From NCBI GenBank assembly GCA_964437245.1, contig CAYTGJ010000006.1, forward strand, positions 3,456 through 67,455: DNA of 64,000 nt, given 5' to 3'. Within the stretch, counting starts at the first letter, position 1; every line of letters begins with the position of its first letter. Source of the stretch: JANYCO01 sp964437245. Lineage in GTDB: Bacteria; Bacteroidota; Bacteroidia; Cytophagales; Cytophagaceae. Shown here piece by piece: positions 6,941 through 14,913 of this stretch. A program made the translations under genes and the position numbers. The notes below the pieces were generated by a model. The model worked only from the letters and a program-made list of their open reading frames with translations, ran no database searches and was not told the DNA's origin.

Positions 6941-6964
6941 ATGGCCTGTCCCCTGACAGGCCAT
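6941..6964. repeat. Palindrome ATGGCCTGTC-CCCT-GACAGGCCAT
   Basis: A perfect 10-bp stem with a CCCT loop in the intergenic space before the GNAT-like gene. A second palindrome (CTTGTC-AGAG-GACAAG, 6971-6986) follows at once, and a related one (TGTCTGGTC-CCCT-GACCAGACA) stands at 17187-17208 upstream of another gene. The shared GTC-CCCT-GAC core suggests a small repeat family. Confidence 0.6.
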
Positions 6965-7169
6965 AAGTATCTTGTCAGAGGACAAGACACGGACCGCAAC
7001 AAATTCTGGACTAAGAGTCCATTTTTTATGCCATACAAGATATTAAAACGGAATGAAAAACACAGGACAAATCCTGTATCTTCTATCTGCTTTTCCCTCA
7101 GGAGCTTCTAAAAAAACTTTGTCCTTCACGTTCGATTAATTAATTTAGAGAAGAATTTTGACAGCGTTT

Positions 7170-8333
7170 ATGAAATTACACAAAGTAGCAGATACTAAAA
7201 CCCAAGCCGAATTTCTCCTTTTTCCCGTAAGACTGTATAAAAACGAGCAAAACTGGATTCGCCCTTTGGATAAAGATATAAACCAGGTCTTTGATCCGAA
7301 AGAAAATAAATTTTTCCGGCACGGAGAACTGGAGAGATGGATCCTGGTGGACGATCAGGGACAGACGATAGGACGTGTAGCGGCTTTCGTCAACAGAAAA
7401 ACGGCTAAAACGACAGAGTATGTTGCCGGCGGACTAGGTTTTTTTGAATGCATTAATGATCAGAAAGCTGCCTTCATGCTTTTTGACAAATGCCTGGAAT
7501 GGAATAAAGAGAAAGGTATGGAGGCCATGGACGGCCCTGTTAATTTTGGAGAAAGAGATAAGTGGTGGGGTTTGCTGGTAGAAGGATTTGACCTGGAACC
7601 GAATTATTGTATGCCTTATACCATGCCCTATTATAAAGCCTTCTTTGAAGCTTACGGATTTCAGAATTACTTCGAACAATATACTTACAGCATGCCGGTA
7701 CAGTCCGAAATGCCGGAAAATTATAGAGAACGTGCCAACAGGATAGCACGTGATCCGAATTATAATTACAAAAATTATAATAAAAAGCAGATGGATAAGT
7801 TTGCGGAGGATTTTCTCTACATATACAATAAGGCCTGGTCCAAACATGGCGGGGTGAAAGGAATGAACAAAGCACAGGCCATGAGTATCTTCAAACAGAT
7901 GAATCCTATCGTGGATACGGATATTGTGGTCTTCGCCTACTACAAAGAAGAACCGATCGGTTTTTTCCTGATGATCCCTGAGCTTAACCAGATCTTCAAA
8001 CACCTCAACGGGAAGTTTAACCTGCTCGCGAAGCTGAAATTCTTATATTATCAGAAGACTGGTGCCTGCCGGAAAATGTTTGGCGTTGCCTTTGGGATCA
8101 TTCCCGAATACCAGGGCCGGGGAGTGGAAGGAGCCATTATCATTGAAGCGGCGAGGATCATTCAACCTAAAGATAAGTACGATATTTTTGAGATGAACTG
8201 GATCGGAGATTTTAATCCGAAAATGATTCACCTGATCGATTCTTTCGGCGCTACGGTTGTCAAAAAACATATTACATACCGTAAACTGTTTGAAGAAGGC
8301 AAGCCGTTTTTCAGGGCAAAAGTGATCGATTAA
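7170..8333 (+). CDS. GNAT-fold conserved protein
   Basis: 387 residues. The C-terminal half looks like a GCN5-type acyltransferase fold: VVFAYYKEEPIGFFLMIPEL (central strands), FGVAFGIIPEYQGRGVEGAIIIEA (the R/Q-x-x-G-x-G/A acetyl-CoA loop) and MNWIGDFNPKMIHLIDSFGATVVKKH (a C-terminal strand-helix). The N-terminal half has RLYKNEQNWIRPLDKDIN and DGPVNFGERDKWWGLLVEGF, which recur in a family widely kept in Bacteroidota and sometimes named GNAT or, wrongly, GTP cyclohydrolase. The substrate is unknown. A TTG start four codons upstream (7158) has a better-placed purine-rich tract; the ATG at 7170 is used. It converges with the transglycosylase gene with only 15 bp between the stops. Confidence 0.75.
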   Translation: MKLHKVADTKTQAEFLLFPVRLYKNEQNWIRPLDKDINQVFDPKENKFFRHGELERWILVDDQGQTIGRVAAFVNRKTAKTTEYVAGGLGFFECINDQKAAFMLFDKCLEWNKEKGMEAMDGPVNFGERDKWWGLLVEGFDLEPNYCMPYTMPYYKAFFEAYGFQNYFEQYTYSMPVQSEMPENYRERANRIARDPNYNYKNYNKKQMDKFAEDFLYIYNKAWSKHGGVKGMNKAQAMSIFKQMNPIVDTDIVVFAYYKEEPIGFFLMIPELNQIFKHLNGKFNLLAKLKFLYYQKTGACRKMFGVAFGIIPEYQGRGVEGAIIIEAARIIQPKDKYDIFEMNWIGDFNPKMIHLIDSFGATVVKKHITYRKLFEEGKPFFRAKVID

Positions 8334-8348
8334 CGGAAGAGCAGAAGG

Positions 8349-9254
8349 TTAGTTCTTCTGCTTTGGTGCTTTTAGATAAAAAACCTGGGCAGAATCTGTC
8401 AGCGTCAGATGGTTGGTACGGATCCAGGGATTTAATTCCCGCAGGGTTTCGTAGGAGATATTTTTTTCGCGGGCAAATTCCCTCAGATCAGGAATACTTT
8501 CCTTTACCGGGATCAGACGGGTCGGGGCGATGTTATAGCGACGGTATTTCATTCCGTATTTTCCGGTATTTTCTACCAGGTCTTTTACTGCCATGATCTT
8601 GTATAAGTACGCTGCCGTTTCCCGGTTCAGTTTCAGATCATAATAAGAATTTACCTGTTGATTGCGGAAAGCAAAATACAAGGCAGTTCCTCCTATGTTG
8701 TAGGCCGCTACTGCGGAAGACCAGCTTCCGAAATAATTGTAAGAACGCTTGAACAGCCTGCAGGCGGCATGTGTAGATTTGATCGGATCCAGCCGTTCGT
8801 CTATTTCGTCGTTGATGATGAGACCCATTTCCCGGCCGGCTATTTTAGTGAACTGCCAGAACCCGGCGGCTCCCATAGGAGAGTGGGAATTGGTAAGATT
8901 ACTTTCTGCCAGGGCTACATATTTAAGATCGTCCGGAAGCTTGTATTCTTTTAAGATTTTTTCGATCACAGGAAACCATATACCTGCATTGCGAAGTGAC
9001 TGCTGCGTGTAGGGCCCTTTGCTGGTACGTGATACCAGCTCACGGTAAAAGTGAGTATACGCTTCTTTATTTTTGAAATGAACGGTTTCTCCGGCAAAGG
9101 TAAGATCATCCGGCAGTCTTTTGATAAACCGCTGGTAATGACGTTCGGATTCAGGAGTAAAAGAGATCCCATAGGTTATATTCTTGTAAAAGATATAACC
9201 GGAAAAGAGAAGAATGAATCCTACCAGTAATAGTTTAAGCTTCTTTTTTCTCAA
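8349..9254 (-). CDS. Membrane-bound lytic murein transglycosylase (SLT family)
   Basis: 301 residues with an N-terminal uncleaved signal/anchor (KLLLVGFILLFSGYIFY, residues 8-23). The lysozyme-like SLT domain follows (about 90-235): KYVALAESNLTNSHSPMGAAGFWQF carries the catalytic Glu117 (ES motif), and RREMG..DERLDP and AVAAYNIGG match the later SLT motifs of MltD-type enzymes. The C-terminus (ISYETLRELNPWIRT) resembles a single degenerate LysM-like repeat. It should cleave the MurNAc-GlcNAc bond of peptidoglycan with 1,6-anhydro product formation. The gene is third in a minus-strand run but lies after its own hairpin (9275-9315). Confidence 0.85.
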   Translation of the reverse strand: MRKKKLKLLLVGFILLFSGYIFYKNITYGISFTPESERHYQRFIKRLPDDLTFAGETVHFKNKEAYTHFYRELVSRTSKGPYTQQSLRNAGIWFPVIEKILKEYKLPDDLKYVALAESNLTNSHSPMGAAGFWQFTKIAGREMGLIINDEIDERLDPIKSTHAACRLFKRSYNYFGSWSSAVAAYNIGGTALYFAFRNQQVNSYYDLKLNRETAAYLYKIMAVKDLVENTGKYGMKYRRYNIAPTRLIPVKESIPDLREFAREKNISYETLRELNPWIRTNHLTLTDSAQVFYLKAPKQKN

Positions 9255-9274
9255 TAGCTTTCAAAAATTTAGGC

Positions 9275-9315
9275 TGACCGGTTTACGCTTATTTTCACAC
9301 TACATAAACCGGTCA
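9275..9315 (-). terminator. Inverted repeat between LOG and transglycosylase genes
   Basis: TGACCGGTTTA (9275-9285) and TAAACCGGTCA (9305-9315) are exact reverse complements with 19 nt between. It follows the minus-strand LOG gene (stop at 9336) and precedes the transglycosylase start. The T run after the stem is weak; an operator role is the alternative. Confidence 0.45.
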
Positions 9316-9335
9316 ACACAATAAGATACTTTTGG

Positions 9336-10163
9336 TTAAAAGTTGGGTTGCAACAGATATTTCGAATAGAAATCATCTATTACTTTTACTGCTTCTGTCG
9401 GCGTATCTACCAGACTGATCAGGTCCATATCTTCAGGACTGGCGTTTCGCTCTTTGTTGATCATGACAGTTTCTATCCAACTGATCAAACCCTGCCAGTA
9501 GTCTTTTCCAACCAGCACGATCGGGAATCTTCCGATCTTTTTGGTCTGGATAAGGGTAACGGCCTCAAAAAGCTCGTCCAGCGTACCAAATCCTCCCGGC
9601 ATTACAATGAATCCCTGTGAGTATTTGATAAACATTGTTTTGCGCACAAAGAAATAATCGAAGTTCATTACTTTGTCGCGGTCAATATAATGGTTGTGTG
9701 TTTGCTCGAAGGGCAGGTGGATGTTCAATCCCACAGACTTTCCTCCCTGGAGGAAAGCTCCTTTGTTACCTGCTTCCATGATCCCCGGGCCGCCGCCTGT
9801 GATTACTCCATAGCCATGACGTACCAGTTTGGCCGCGATCTCCACTGCCATTTCATAGTAGTGGTTGTCAGGAGTGGTACGCGCAGAACCAAAAATAGAA
9901 ACGCAAGGCCCTATTTTTGCAAGCTTGTCAAACCCTTCTACAAACTCTCCCATCACCTTAAAGATAGCCCATGAATCGGCACTTTTAATTTCGTTCCAAT
10001 CCCTGTCTTTAAAAGCTTTGCGGATTTTCCGCTCTTCGTCCGGAGCGAGTTGTCTTTGAAGATTCTGAAGGTTGTCTTTGGCTAGTTTGTTTTCCTGCAT
10101 TGGTTCGTTGTTGGAGCTATTGCCTTCGCTGAGACCGTCTCCTTTTTCTTTATAGTCGTTCAT
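9336..10163 (-). CDS. LOG family (TIGR00730) nucleotide phosphoribohydrolase
   Basis: 275 residues. The family signatures are plain: GPCVSIFGSARTTPDNHYY at the start of the Rossmann-like fold, VITGGGPGIMEAGNKGAF and VMPGGFGTLDELFEAVTLIQ (the PGGxGTxxE motif that forms the active site). Members hydrolyse nucleoside 5'-monophosphates at the N-glycosidic bond (cytokinin-activating LOG enzymes; purine nucleotidases such as PpnN) and are often misnamed lysine decarboxylases. The first 40 residues are polar and low in complexity (GLSEGNSSNNEPMQENKL), an N-terminal extension beyond the core. It follows the TIGR01777 gene by 68 bp on the same strand. Confidence 0.85.
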   Translation of the reverse strand: MNDYKEKGDGLSEGNSSNNEPMQENKLAKDNLQNLQRQLAPDEERKIRKAFKDRDWNEIKSADSWAIFKVMGEFVEGFDKLAKIGPCVSIFGSARTTPDNHYYEMAVEIAAKLVRHGYGVITGGGPGIMEAGNKGAFLQGGKSVGLNIHLPFEQTHNHYIDRDKVMNFDYFFVRKTMFIKYSQGFIVMPGGFGTLDELFEAVTLIQTKKIGRFPIVLVGKDYWQGLISWIETVMINKERNASPEDMDLISLVDTPTEAVKVIDDFYSKYLLQPNF

Positions 10164-10231
10164 CTGAGAAAATTATCTATCGTCTGTTATTTTAAACGAT
10201 ATAGTCTTCGGTTAAGTTTGCAAATTAACCT

Positions 10232-11149
10232 TTATTTGTTGTTTTTCAATAATTGTTGAAGTGCTTTGTGTAGGTCCGGATAGGTAAAATTAAAGCCATG
10301 ATTGCTGATTTTTTGAGAAGAAACTCTGTTGCCCCCTACTAAAACAGCCGCCGGTTCGTTTCCCGTCACCAGTTTCAGCACAAAGGCAGGAATATTTGGA
10401 AGCCAGAGTGGTCTTTTCAGGGCAGCGGCAATTTCCTGAATTAATTTTTTATTGGTAACCGGTTGAGGTGCTACTCCGTTAAATACTCCTTTCAGTTGAT
10501 CGTGTTCGATCGCATATATAAACATATCGCAGAGATCGTCGATATGGATCCAGGATACGAACTGGCGGCCGCTTCCGATAGGAGCCCCGAAGTAGTACCG
10601 GACGGGCTTACCCATTTCGCTCAGCGCTCCTCCCCGGTCAGAGAGTACGATTCCTATACGGATCCTGACGGTGCGGATCCCGGAGGATTCTATGGCGGTC
10701 GTGGCGTCCTCCCATTGTCTGGTGACTTCAGCCAGGTATCCTCCTCCTTGAGGCGATGTCTCGGTTTGCCAGTCTTCACCTGTGTCTGCTCCGTACAGCC
10801 CGATGGCAGAGGCGCAGATCACCGAACGTACAGGATGTGCAAGCGAAGCAAGCTTCGTCCCCAGCAGCTGTGTGGAGACAACGCGGCTTTCCATGATTTC
10901 CTTTTTGTATTCCGGAGTCCAGCGTTTGTCGAATACACCCGCACCTGCCAGATGCACGATGCTATCTGCCTGGAGGAGTGCCGCTTCGTCAATGTAGCCG
11001 GTCTTCGGATCCCAGCGGTATTTTTTTATTTTCCCTTCTTCCGCTTTCCGGCTGAGAAAACTTACGTTGTACCCTTTGTTCAGAAGCCTTTCAGCAAGCC
11101 GGCTTCCGACCAGTCCGGTACCACCGGTAATAAGTATATTTTTTTGCAT
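10232..11149 (-). CDS. TIGR01777 family NAD-dependent epimerase-like protein
   Basis: 305 residues of an extended SDR. NILITGGTGLVGSRLAERLL is the NAD(P)-binding glycine motif (TGGTGxxG), DSIVHLAGAGVFDKRWT a family hallmark, VICASAIGLYG aligns with the SDR catalytic Ser/Tyr strand, and the C-terminal YPDLHKALQQLL completes the DUF1731 region (PxxxLxxGxxFxYPxLxxAL pattern) typical of TIGR01777 (E. coli YfcH relatives). Reaction unknown. It stands divergently from the coiled-coil secreted protein gene at 11231, sharing an 81-bp promoter region, and is likely co-transcribed with the LOG gene downstream. Confidence 0.85.
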   Translation of the reverse strand: MQKNILITGGTGLVGSRLAERLLNKGYNVSFLSRKAEEGKIKKYRWDPKTGYIDEAALLQADSIVHLAGAGVFDKRWTPEYKKEIMESRVVSTQLLGTKLASLAHPVRSVICASAIGLYGADTGEDWQTETSPQGGGYLAEVTRQWEDATTAIESSGIRTVRIRIGIVLSDRGGALSEMGKPVRYYFGAPIGSGRQFVSWIHIDDLCDMFIYAIEHDQLKGVFNGVAPQPVTNKKLIQEIAAALKRPLWLPNIPAFVLKLVTGNEPAAVLVGGNRVSSQKISNHGFNFTYPDLHKALQQLLKNNK

Positions 11150-11230
11150 AATTTTTATGCTAGCTAATTTGGTATTATTTTAGCGAGACTAAATAGTAGT
11201 TTGTTTAAGTTACCAATAGTTTTGAGAAAA

Positions 11231-12184
11231 ATGCGAAAGTATATTGTTGTTTTTTTTCTGTTGCTTTCAGGCATTGCGGCACAAGCACAGAAAATAAAAA
11301 TCCAGGAATCGACCGAAACGGTAGAAGGACTTTCCCGTCAGGGAATGTTTGTATTGCTGGAGCTTGATAAAAAGGAAGTGGAAAAGGCCTGGCAGAAATA
11401 TTTGAAACAATATGGGAAAACAGAGACAAGCAAAGGCCTGATTCTTTTACAGGCTGCTGAAATGAAAGCGATCAGCGATTATCCCTGCCGGGTCATTTCG
11501 ATGGTGGAGGTGGCTCATACGGGTTCCAGAGTATGGTGGGCCATTGATATGGGTTCTAAATTTGTCACCAGGGAATCGGAAGCCCAATATAAGGGAGCCG
11601 AAAAAATGTTGTATGAATTTTCGATCAATGCCTATCGTGACGATATCAATCGTCAGATCATTGATGCTGAACGGGCGCTTGAAGCAGCCACTAAGATTCA
11701 TGAAAAAGAGGTCAGCGAGGGGATCAGTCTTCAGGATAAAATAGAAAACAATCAGAATCAGAAAAATGAGTTGGAAAACAAGTTGCTGGTCAACAAAGAG
11801 GATTATGGGCGCCTGAACCGGGATATCGACCATAATTTTGCCGACCAGAAAAATGCTTTTCAGCATGTAGAAACGATTAAATCGGCTCAACACGCCACTG
11901 ATGGTGAACCTCAGACCGAAGAAGAGAAAAAAGCACTTACAGAGGCAATCAAGGCACATCAGAAAAAGGTAAGTGAAGGAGAGAAACTGGCCAAAGAAAT
12001 TGCGAAGAACAAACAAAGCAGAACAGACCTGGAATCGAAGCACAAGAAAAACGCAGCAGAACTGGTGGAACTTCTGAAATTACAGGAACAAAACAGGAAA
12101 GATCAGGAAGGCGCTTCGATAGATGTTGAGAAAATGAAGAAAGCACTTGAGATCGTAAAAGATAAGATGAATAAGATCGAATAG
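11231..12184 (+). CDS. Secreted coiled-coil protein
   Basis: 317 residues from the ATG at 11231, which opens directly on a Sec signal peptide (MRKYIVVFFLLLSGIAAQAQ). An N-terminal folded part of about 130 residues (GLSRQGMFVLLELDKKEVEKAW … VWWAIDMGSKFVT) is followed by a long charged helical part (about 140-317) rich in Lys, Glu, Gln and Asn, with heptad-like runs (KIHEKEVSEGISLQDKIENN, SEGEKLAKEIAKNKQSRTD) that recall a repeated unit. It is exported and probably forms an elongated periplasmic coiled coil. No family was recognised. Its last seven codons form the left arm of a perfect 21-bp inverted repeat. Confidence 0.7.
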   Translation: MRKYIVVFFLLLSGIAAQAQKIKIQESTETVEGLSRQGMFVLLELDKKEVEKAWQKYLKQYGKTETSKGLILLQAAEMKAISDYPCRVISMVEVAHTGSRVWWAIDMGSKFVTRESEAQYKGAEKMLYEFSINAYRDDINRQIIDAERALEAATKIHEKEVSEGISLQDKIENNQNQKNELENKLLVNKEDYGRLNRDIDHNFADQKNAFQHVETIKSAQHATDGEPQTEEEKKALTEAIKAHQKKVSEGEKLAKEIAKNKQSRTDLESKHKKNAAELVELLKLQEQNRKDQEGASIDVEKMKKALEIVKDKMNKIE

Positions 12185-12215
12185 TCGGAAAGGCATTCGA
12201 TCTTATTCATCTTAT
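12162..12215. terminator. Bidirectional terminator that overlaps a coding end
   Basis: Arms 12162-12182 and 12195-12215 are perfect 21-bp reverse complements with a 12-nt loop. The left arm is the last codons and stop of the coiled-coil gene (encoding KMNKIE); the right arm lies between it and the trpG stop at 12221. It serves both convergent units. Confidence 0.65.
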
Positions 12216-12220
12216 AAACG

Positions 12221-12793
12221 TTAGCTCTTTAGCCAGTTTTCCAGGATTTTTTCTCCATGCTCTGTGAGGATGGATTCAGGGTGAAACTGTACTCCCCGCA
12301 CATTGTATTTCCGGTGCTTCAGGGCCATTATTTTCCCCGAGGCATCCACTGCCGTGATCTCAAGCTCTTCCGGGAAATCTTTTGTATCCACTACCCATGA
12401 ATGGTAGCGTCCTACGGAAAAAGATTCCGGGATCGCGTCGAACAGTACGGGGTCTTTGCTGTTGACAAGTGTAATAGGAGTGGCGATGCCGTGAAAGACT
12501 TTGTCAAGGTTTGTAAGCGTTCCTCCGAAGATCTCCCCGATACATTGCTCTCCCAGGCATACTCCTAATATATTTTTGGTAGGAGCATAGGTTGTGACGA
12601 TCTGTTGCAGGATCCCTGCCTCGGAAGGGATTCCCGGGCCGGGAGAAAGCATGATCTTTTGGTATTTTCCTACTTCTTCCAGGCTTATTTTGTCGTTTCG
12701 GTATACATCGATCTCATATCCGAATTTTTTTACGATGTGTACCAGGTTGTAGGTAAACGAATCGTAATTGTCGATCATTAATATCTTTTCCAT
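12221..12793 (-). CDS. trpG: Anthranilate synthase component II, glutamine amidotransferase
   Basis: 190 residues of a class I glutamine amidotransferase, the subunit that supplies ammonia to TrpE. IDNYDSFTYNLVHIV opens the domain, LSPGPGIPSEAG forms the oxyanion-side loop, the nucleophile is Cys79 (GVCLGEQCIGE) and the rest of the triad is His171 and Glu173 (GVQFHPES). The residue after CLG is Glu where GHQ or GMQ is usual. The length is normal for TrpG/PabA. trpE ends 3 bp upstream, so the two are translated from one transcript that is under the trp attenuator. PabA function (p-aminobenzoate) for this subunit in addition cannot be excluded. No trpD, C, F, B or A follows; a terminator does. 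Confidence 0.9.
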   Translation of the reverse strand: MEKILMIDNYDSFTYNLVHIVKKFGYEIDVYRNDKISLEEVGKYQKIMLSPGPGIPSEAGILQQIVTTYAPTKNILGVCLGEQCIGEIFGGTLTNLDKVFHGIATPITLVNSKDPVLFDAIPESFSVGRYHSWVVDTKDFPEELEITAVDASGKIMALKHRKYNVRGVQFHPESILTEHGEKILENWLKS

Positions 12794-12796
12794 CTC

Positions 12797-14209
12797 TTAA
12801 CTTACTTTTTCAGCTTCTTCAACAGCTTTCTTAAGTGCTGCCAGTTTATTATTTACTTCCTGCAATTCATTTTCAATACTGGAGAGGGCTACGACTCCTG
12901 CTCCGGCCTGGTAATAGAGTACATTGTCCTTGCTCAGGATCGAACGGATCATAATGGCGCTGTTAAATTCGCCGTTAAAGCCCATGAACCCGATACAACC
13001 TCCGTAAAATCCGCGGTTTCCGTGCTCTAGCCGGTTGATGATCTGCATCGCATTGTGCTTGGGGGCACCGGAGAGTGTACCGGCCGGAAAAGTATCTCCT
13101 ACGATTTTGGCAAAATTTTCTTTCTCCTGCATCTGTCCTGTCACTTTTGAGACCAGGTGGATCACATGGGAGTAGTATTGTACTTCTTTCAGTGTTTCCA
13201 CTTTTACATTTTCGCAGTGGCGGCTGAGATCATTTCTTGCCAGATCCACCAGCATGACATGTTCGGCATTTTCCTTCGGATCGTTCAGTAGTTTCTTGGC
13301 CAGGTCATAATCCTTGATATCGTCTCCGGTACGGCGGAAGGTTCCCGCAATCGGATAGATCGTGGATTTTCCGTTCTTTACGACAATTTGGGCTTCCGGG
13401 GAAGAACCGAAAATACGGAAACTGCCATAGTCGAAGTAAAAAAGATAAGGAGAAGGATTGATGGAGCGAAGACTCCGGTATACATTAAAGTCGTCTCCGT
13501 TGTACTGCCGGGAGAAGCGCCGAGAGAGCACGATCTGGAAAACATCGCCACGGAGACAATGATCGACGCCTTTTTGAAGTACTTTAAGAAATTCGGCATC
13601 TGTAAAATTAGACTCTTCCCGGTCGATCAGGTTGAACTTGTAGATGGCGAAGTCCCTTTTCCGTATATAATCCTCTATTTTTCCGATATCGCTTTCCTGG
13701 TCCTCTCCATAACTGTTTTCAATAATAAAGACCTCGTTGTTGAAGTGGTTGAACACTATAATATACCGGTATACATGATATTGAATATCGGGAATTTTTC
13801 TGAATTCAGTGGGATAAGTATTGATTTCGATTTCTTCAAAATAACGGACGGAGTCGTACGAGCAATACCCGAAAATACCGCCGGTGATAAATGGGAAATT
13901 CAGTTTTTCTATTTCAAAGGAGTTGGCAAAAAGCCCGATTTCATCAGGCATATTAAGGTCGGGAGATATTTCTTTGCGAACCTGGGTGTTGTCCGGAAAA
14001 CTTAACTCCAGTATATCGTTTTCTGCTTTCAGCCCTGCGATCGGTTGGCAGCAGATATAGGAGTAAATGTCTTCGTTGCCATGGTAATCAGAACTTTCCA
14101 GAAGTATGCTGTTAGGATACTTATCGCGTAATTTCAGATAGATACTGACCGGAGTGATCGTGTCGGCCAGTATTTTTCGATAGGAGGTTTTTAAGGAATA
14201 TTTTTTCAT
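12797..14209 (-). CDS. trpE: Anthranilate synthase component I
   Basis: 470 residues. It makes anthranilate from chorismate with ammonia from TrpG, the first step of tryptophan synthesis. The N-terminal domain has LLESSDYHGNEDIYSYI, whose LLES is the tryptophan feedback-binding element of TrpE, which separates it from PabB. The C-terminal chorismate-binding domain has VFQIVLSRRFSR, NPSPYLFYFDYG, IFGSSPEAQIVV, YPIAGTFRRTGDD, LVDLARNDLSR, FPAGTLSGAPKHNAMQII and GGCIGFMGFNG. The length is a little short of enterobacterial TrpE but typical for Bacteroidota. The transcript leader (14210-14390) codes the Trp-rich peptide and the attenuator hairpin. Confidence 0.93.
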   Translation of the reverse strand: MKKYSLKTSYRKILADTITPVSIYLKLRDKYPNSILLESSDYHGNEDIYSYICCQPIAGLKAENDILELSFPDNTQVRKEISPDLNMPDEIGLFANSFEIEKLNFPFITGGIFGYCSYDSVRYFEEIEINTYPTEFRKIPDIQYHVYRYIIVFNHFNNEVFIIENSYGEDQESDIGKIEDYIRKRDFAIYKFNLIDREESNFTDAEFLKVLQKGVDHCLRGDVFQIVLSRRFSRQYNGDDFNVYRSLRSINPSPYLFYFDYGSFRIFGSSPEAQIVVKNGKSTIYPIAGTFRRTGDDIKDYDLAKKLLNDPKENAEHVMLVDLARNDLSRHCENVKVETLKEVQYYSHVIHLVSKVTGQMQEKENFAKIVGDTFPAGTLSGAPKHNAMQIINRLEHGNRGFYGGCIGFMGFNGEFNSAIMIRSILSKDNVLYYQAGAGVVALSSIENELQEVNNKLAALKKAVEEAEKVS

Positions 14210-14226
14210 ACTTTTTTGAATTAAAA

Positions 14227-14252
14227 AAGGCCTGCTGTGAACAGCAGGCCTT
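14227..14252 (-). terminator. trp attenuator terminator hairpin
   Basis: On the minus strand AAGGCCTGCTGT pairs perfectly with ACAGCAGGCCTT around a 2-nt loop, followed at once by TTTTTT, 18 bp before the trpE start codon. The top of the stem (14236-14242) can instead pair with 14293-14299, a 7-bp stretch (GTTCACA/TGTGAAC) just after the leader peptide stop, which would form the antiterminator. Confidence 0.9.
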
Positions 14253-14306
14253 AAAATTAATGATATATCGCTAGATTACATATAAAGGGTACGTTCACAA
14301 AAACAA

Positions 14307-14354
14307 TTAATTTCTGTGCCACCACCAATTGTTATGTAATACTATAGTGTTCAT
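14307..14354 (-). CDS. trpL: trp operon leader peptide
   Basis: A 15-codon frame, MNTIVLHNNWWWHRN followed by TAA, with three consecutive TGG codons. It starts 28 nt after a TATATTTG -7 box and ends 54 nt before the attenuator hairpin. Stalling of ribosomes at the Trp codons when charged tRNA-Trp is scarce would free 14293-14299 to pair with 14236-14242 and block the terminator, letting trpE-trpG be read. The mechanism is the established one for leader-peptide attenuation; its action here is inferred from the layout. The frame is too short for routine gene finders. Confidence 0.88.
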   Translation of the reverse strand: MNTIVLHNNWWWHRN

Positions 14355-14381
14355 CTCTTAGTTTGGTTTATCCCGACCGAT

Positions 14382-14389
14382 CAAATATA
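14382..14389 (-). promoter_or_regulatory. trp promoter -7 element
   Basis: TATATTTG on the minus strand fits the Bacteroidota -7 consensus TAnnTTTG and lies 27 nt before the leader-peptide ATG. A -33-like TTG (in TATTGCTCC) lies about 21 nt further upstream. No separate trp repressor site was seen. Confidence 0.5.
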
Positions 14390-14548
14390 AGGAAATAATA
14401 TTGAAAGGAGCAATAGCGCTCCCGGGAAATTTTAGTAAGCCTGAGGGGTGGTGTTCCGGTTTTTGTATGACAGACCACCGACTGGCTGGTTCCCCGGCCA
14501 GTGCCGTCAACTTTATATCAAACGGTAACGTTAGTATCGGTACAACAC

Positions 14549-14702
14549 AACCTTCCCCTGACCTTCTCTGCCAGTGCCCGAACAGCCATACAAAGGGAAA
14601 ATGCTTCAGTTGTTGAATGACACATGGTAAAAATAACAGGACTACTATTTTCCCCTTGTGCGATGGATTCTGAGCGTAAGCGGAGGAGGCCAGGAGAAGG
14701 TT
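14549..14702. repeat. Inverted-repeat element, copy A (MITE-like)
   Basis: A 154-bp non-coding element that starts AACCTTCCCCTGACC and ends in GGCCAGGAGAAGGTT, so the ends are imperfect inverted repeats. A second pair of inner arms (CAAAGGGAAAATG and TTTTCCCCTTGTG) makes the whole element able to fold as one long hairpin. It shares GGTAAAAATAA, ACTACTATTT and CGATGGATTCTGAGCGTA with copy B at 19352-19502; the two look about four-fifths identical. It lies between the trp promoter and lysA. The rest of 14390-14913 shows no gene. Confidence 0.75.
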
Positions 14703-14913
14703 ATTCCTTAAGTTGATGATCATGGGTCGGTCCAGTAATTCCAGGTACAACAAAGTATTTCAGCACCAAGGGTACAGCCCGAGAGAGGAGTTTCCCGAAA
14801 TCAGATCTTCTGAAAGAGATAAAGTGAGATGAAAAAGGAGATTGTTATTTTTATAACCCGCTAAAAACAATGTAACTTGCAGTTCTGAAATTTAAAAACA
14901 CCAGAATTATTGT

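Noticed and set aside
14358..14753. 131-codon minus frame over the repeat element
   Set aside because: It covers the trp promoter and the non-coding inverted-repeat element, and is not kept in the second copy of the element.
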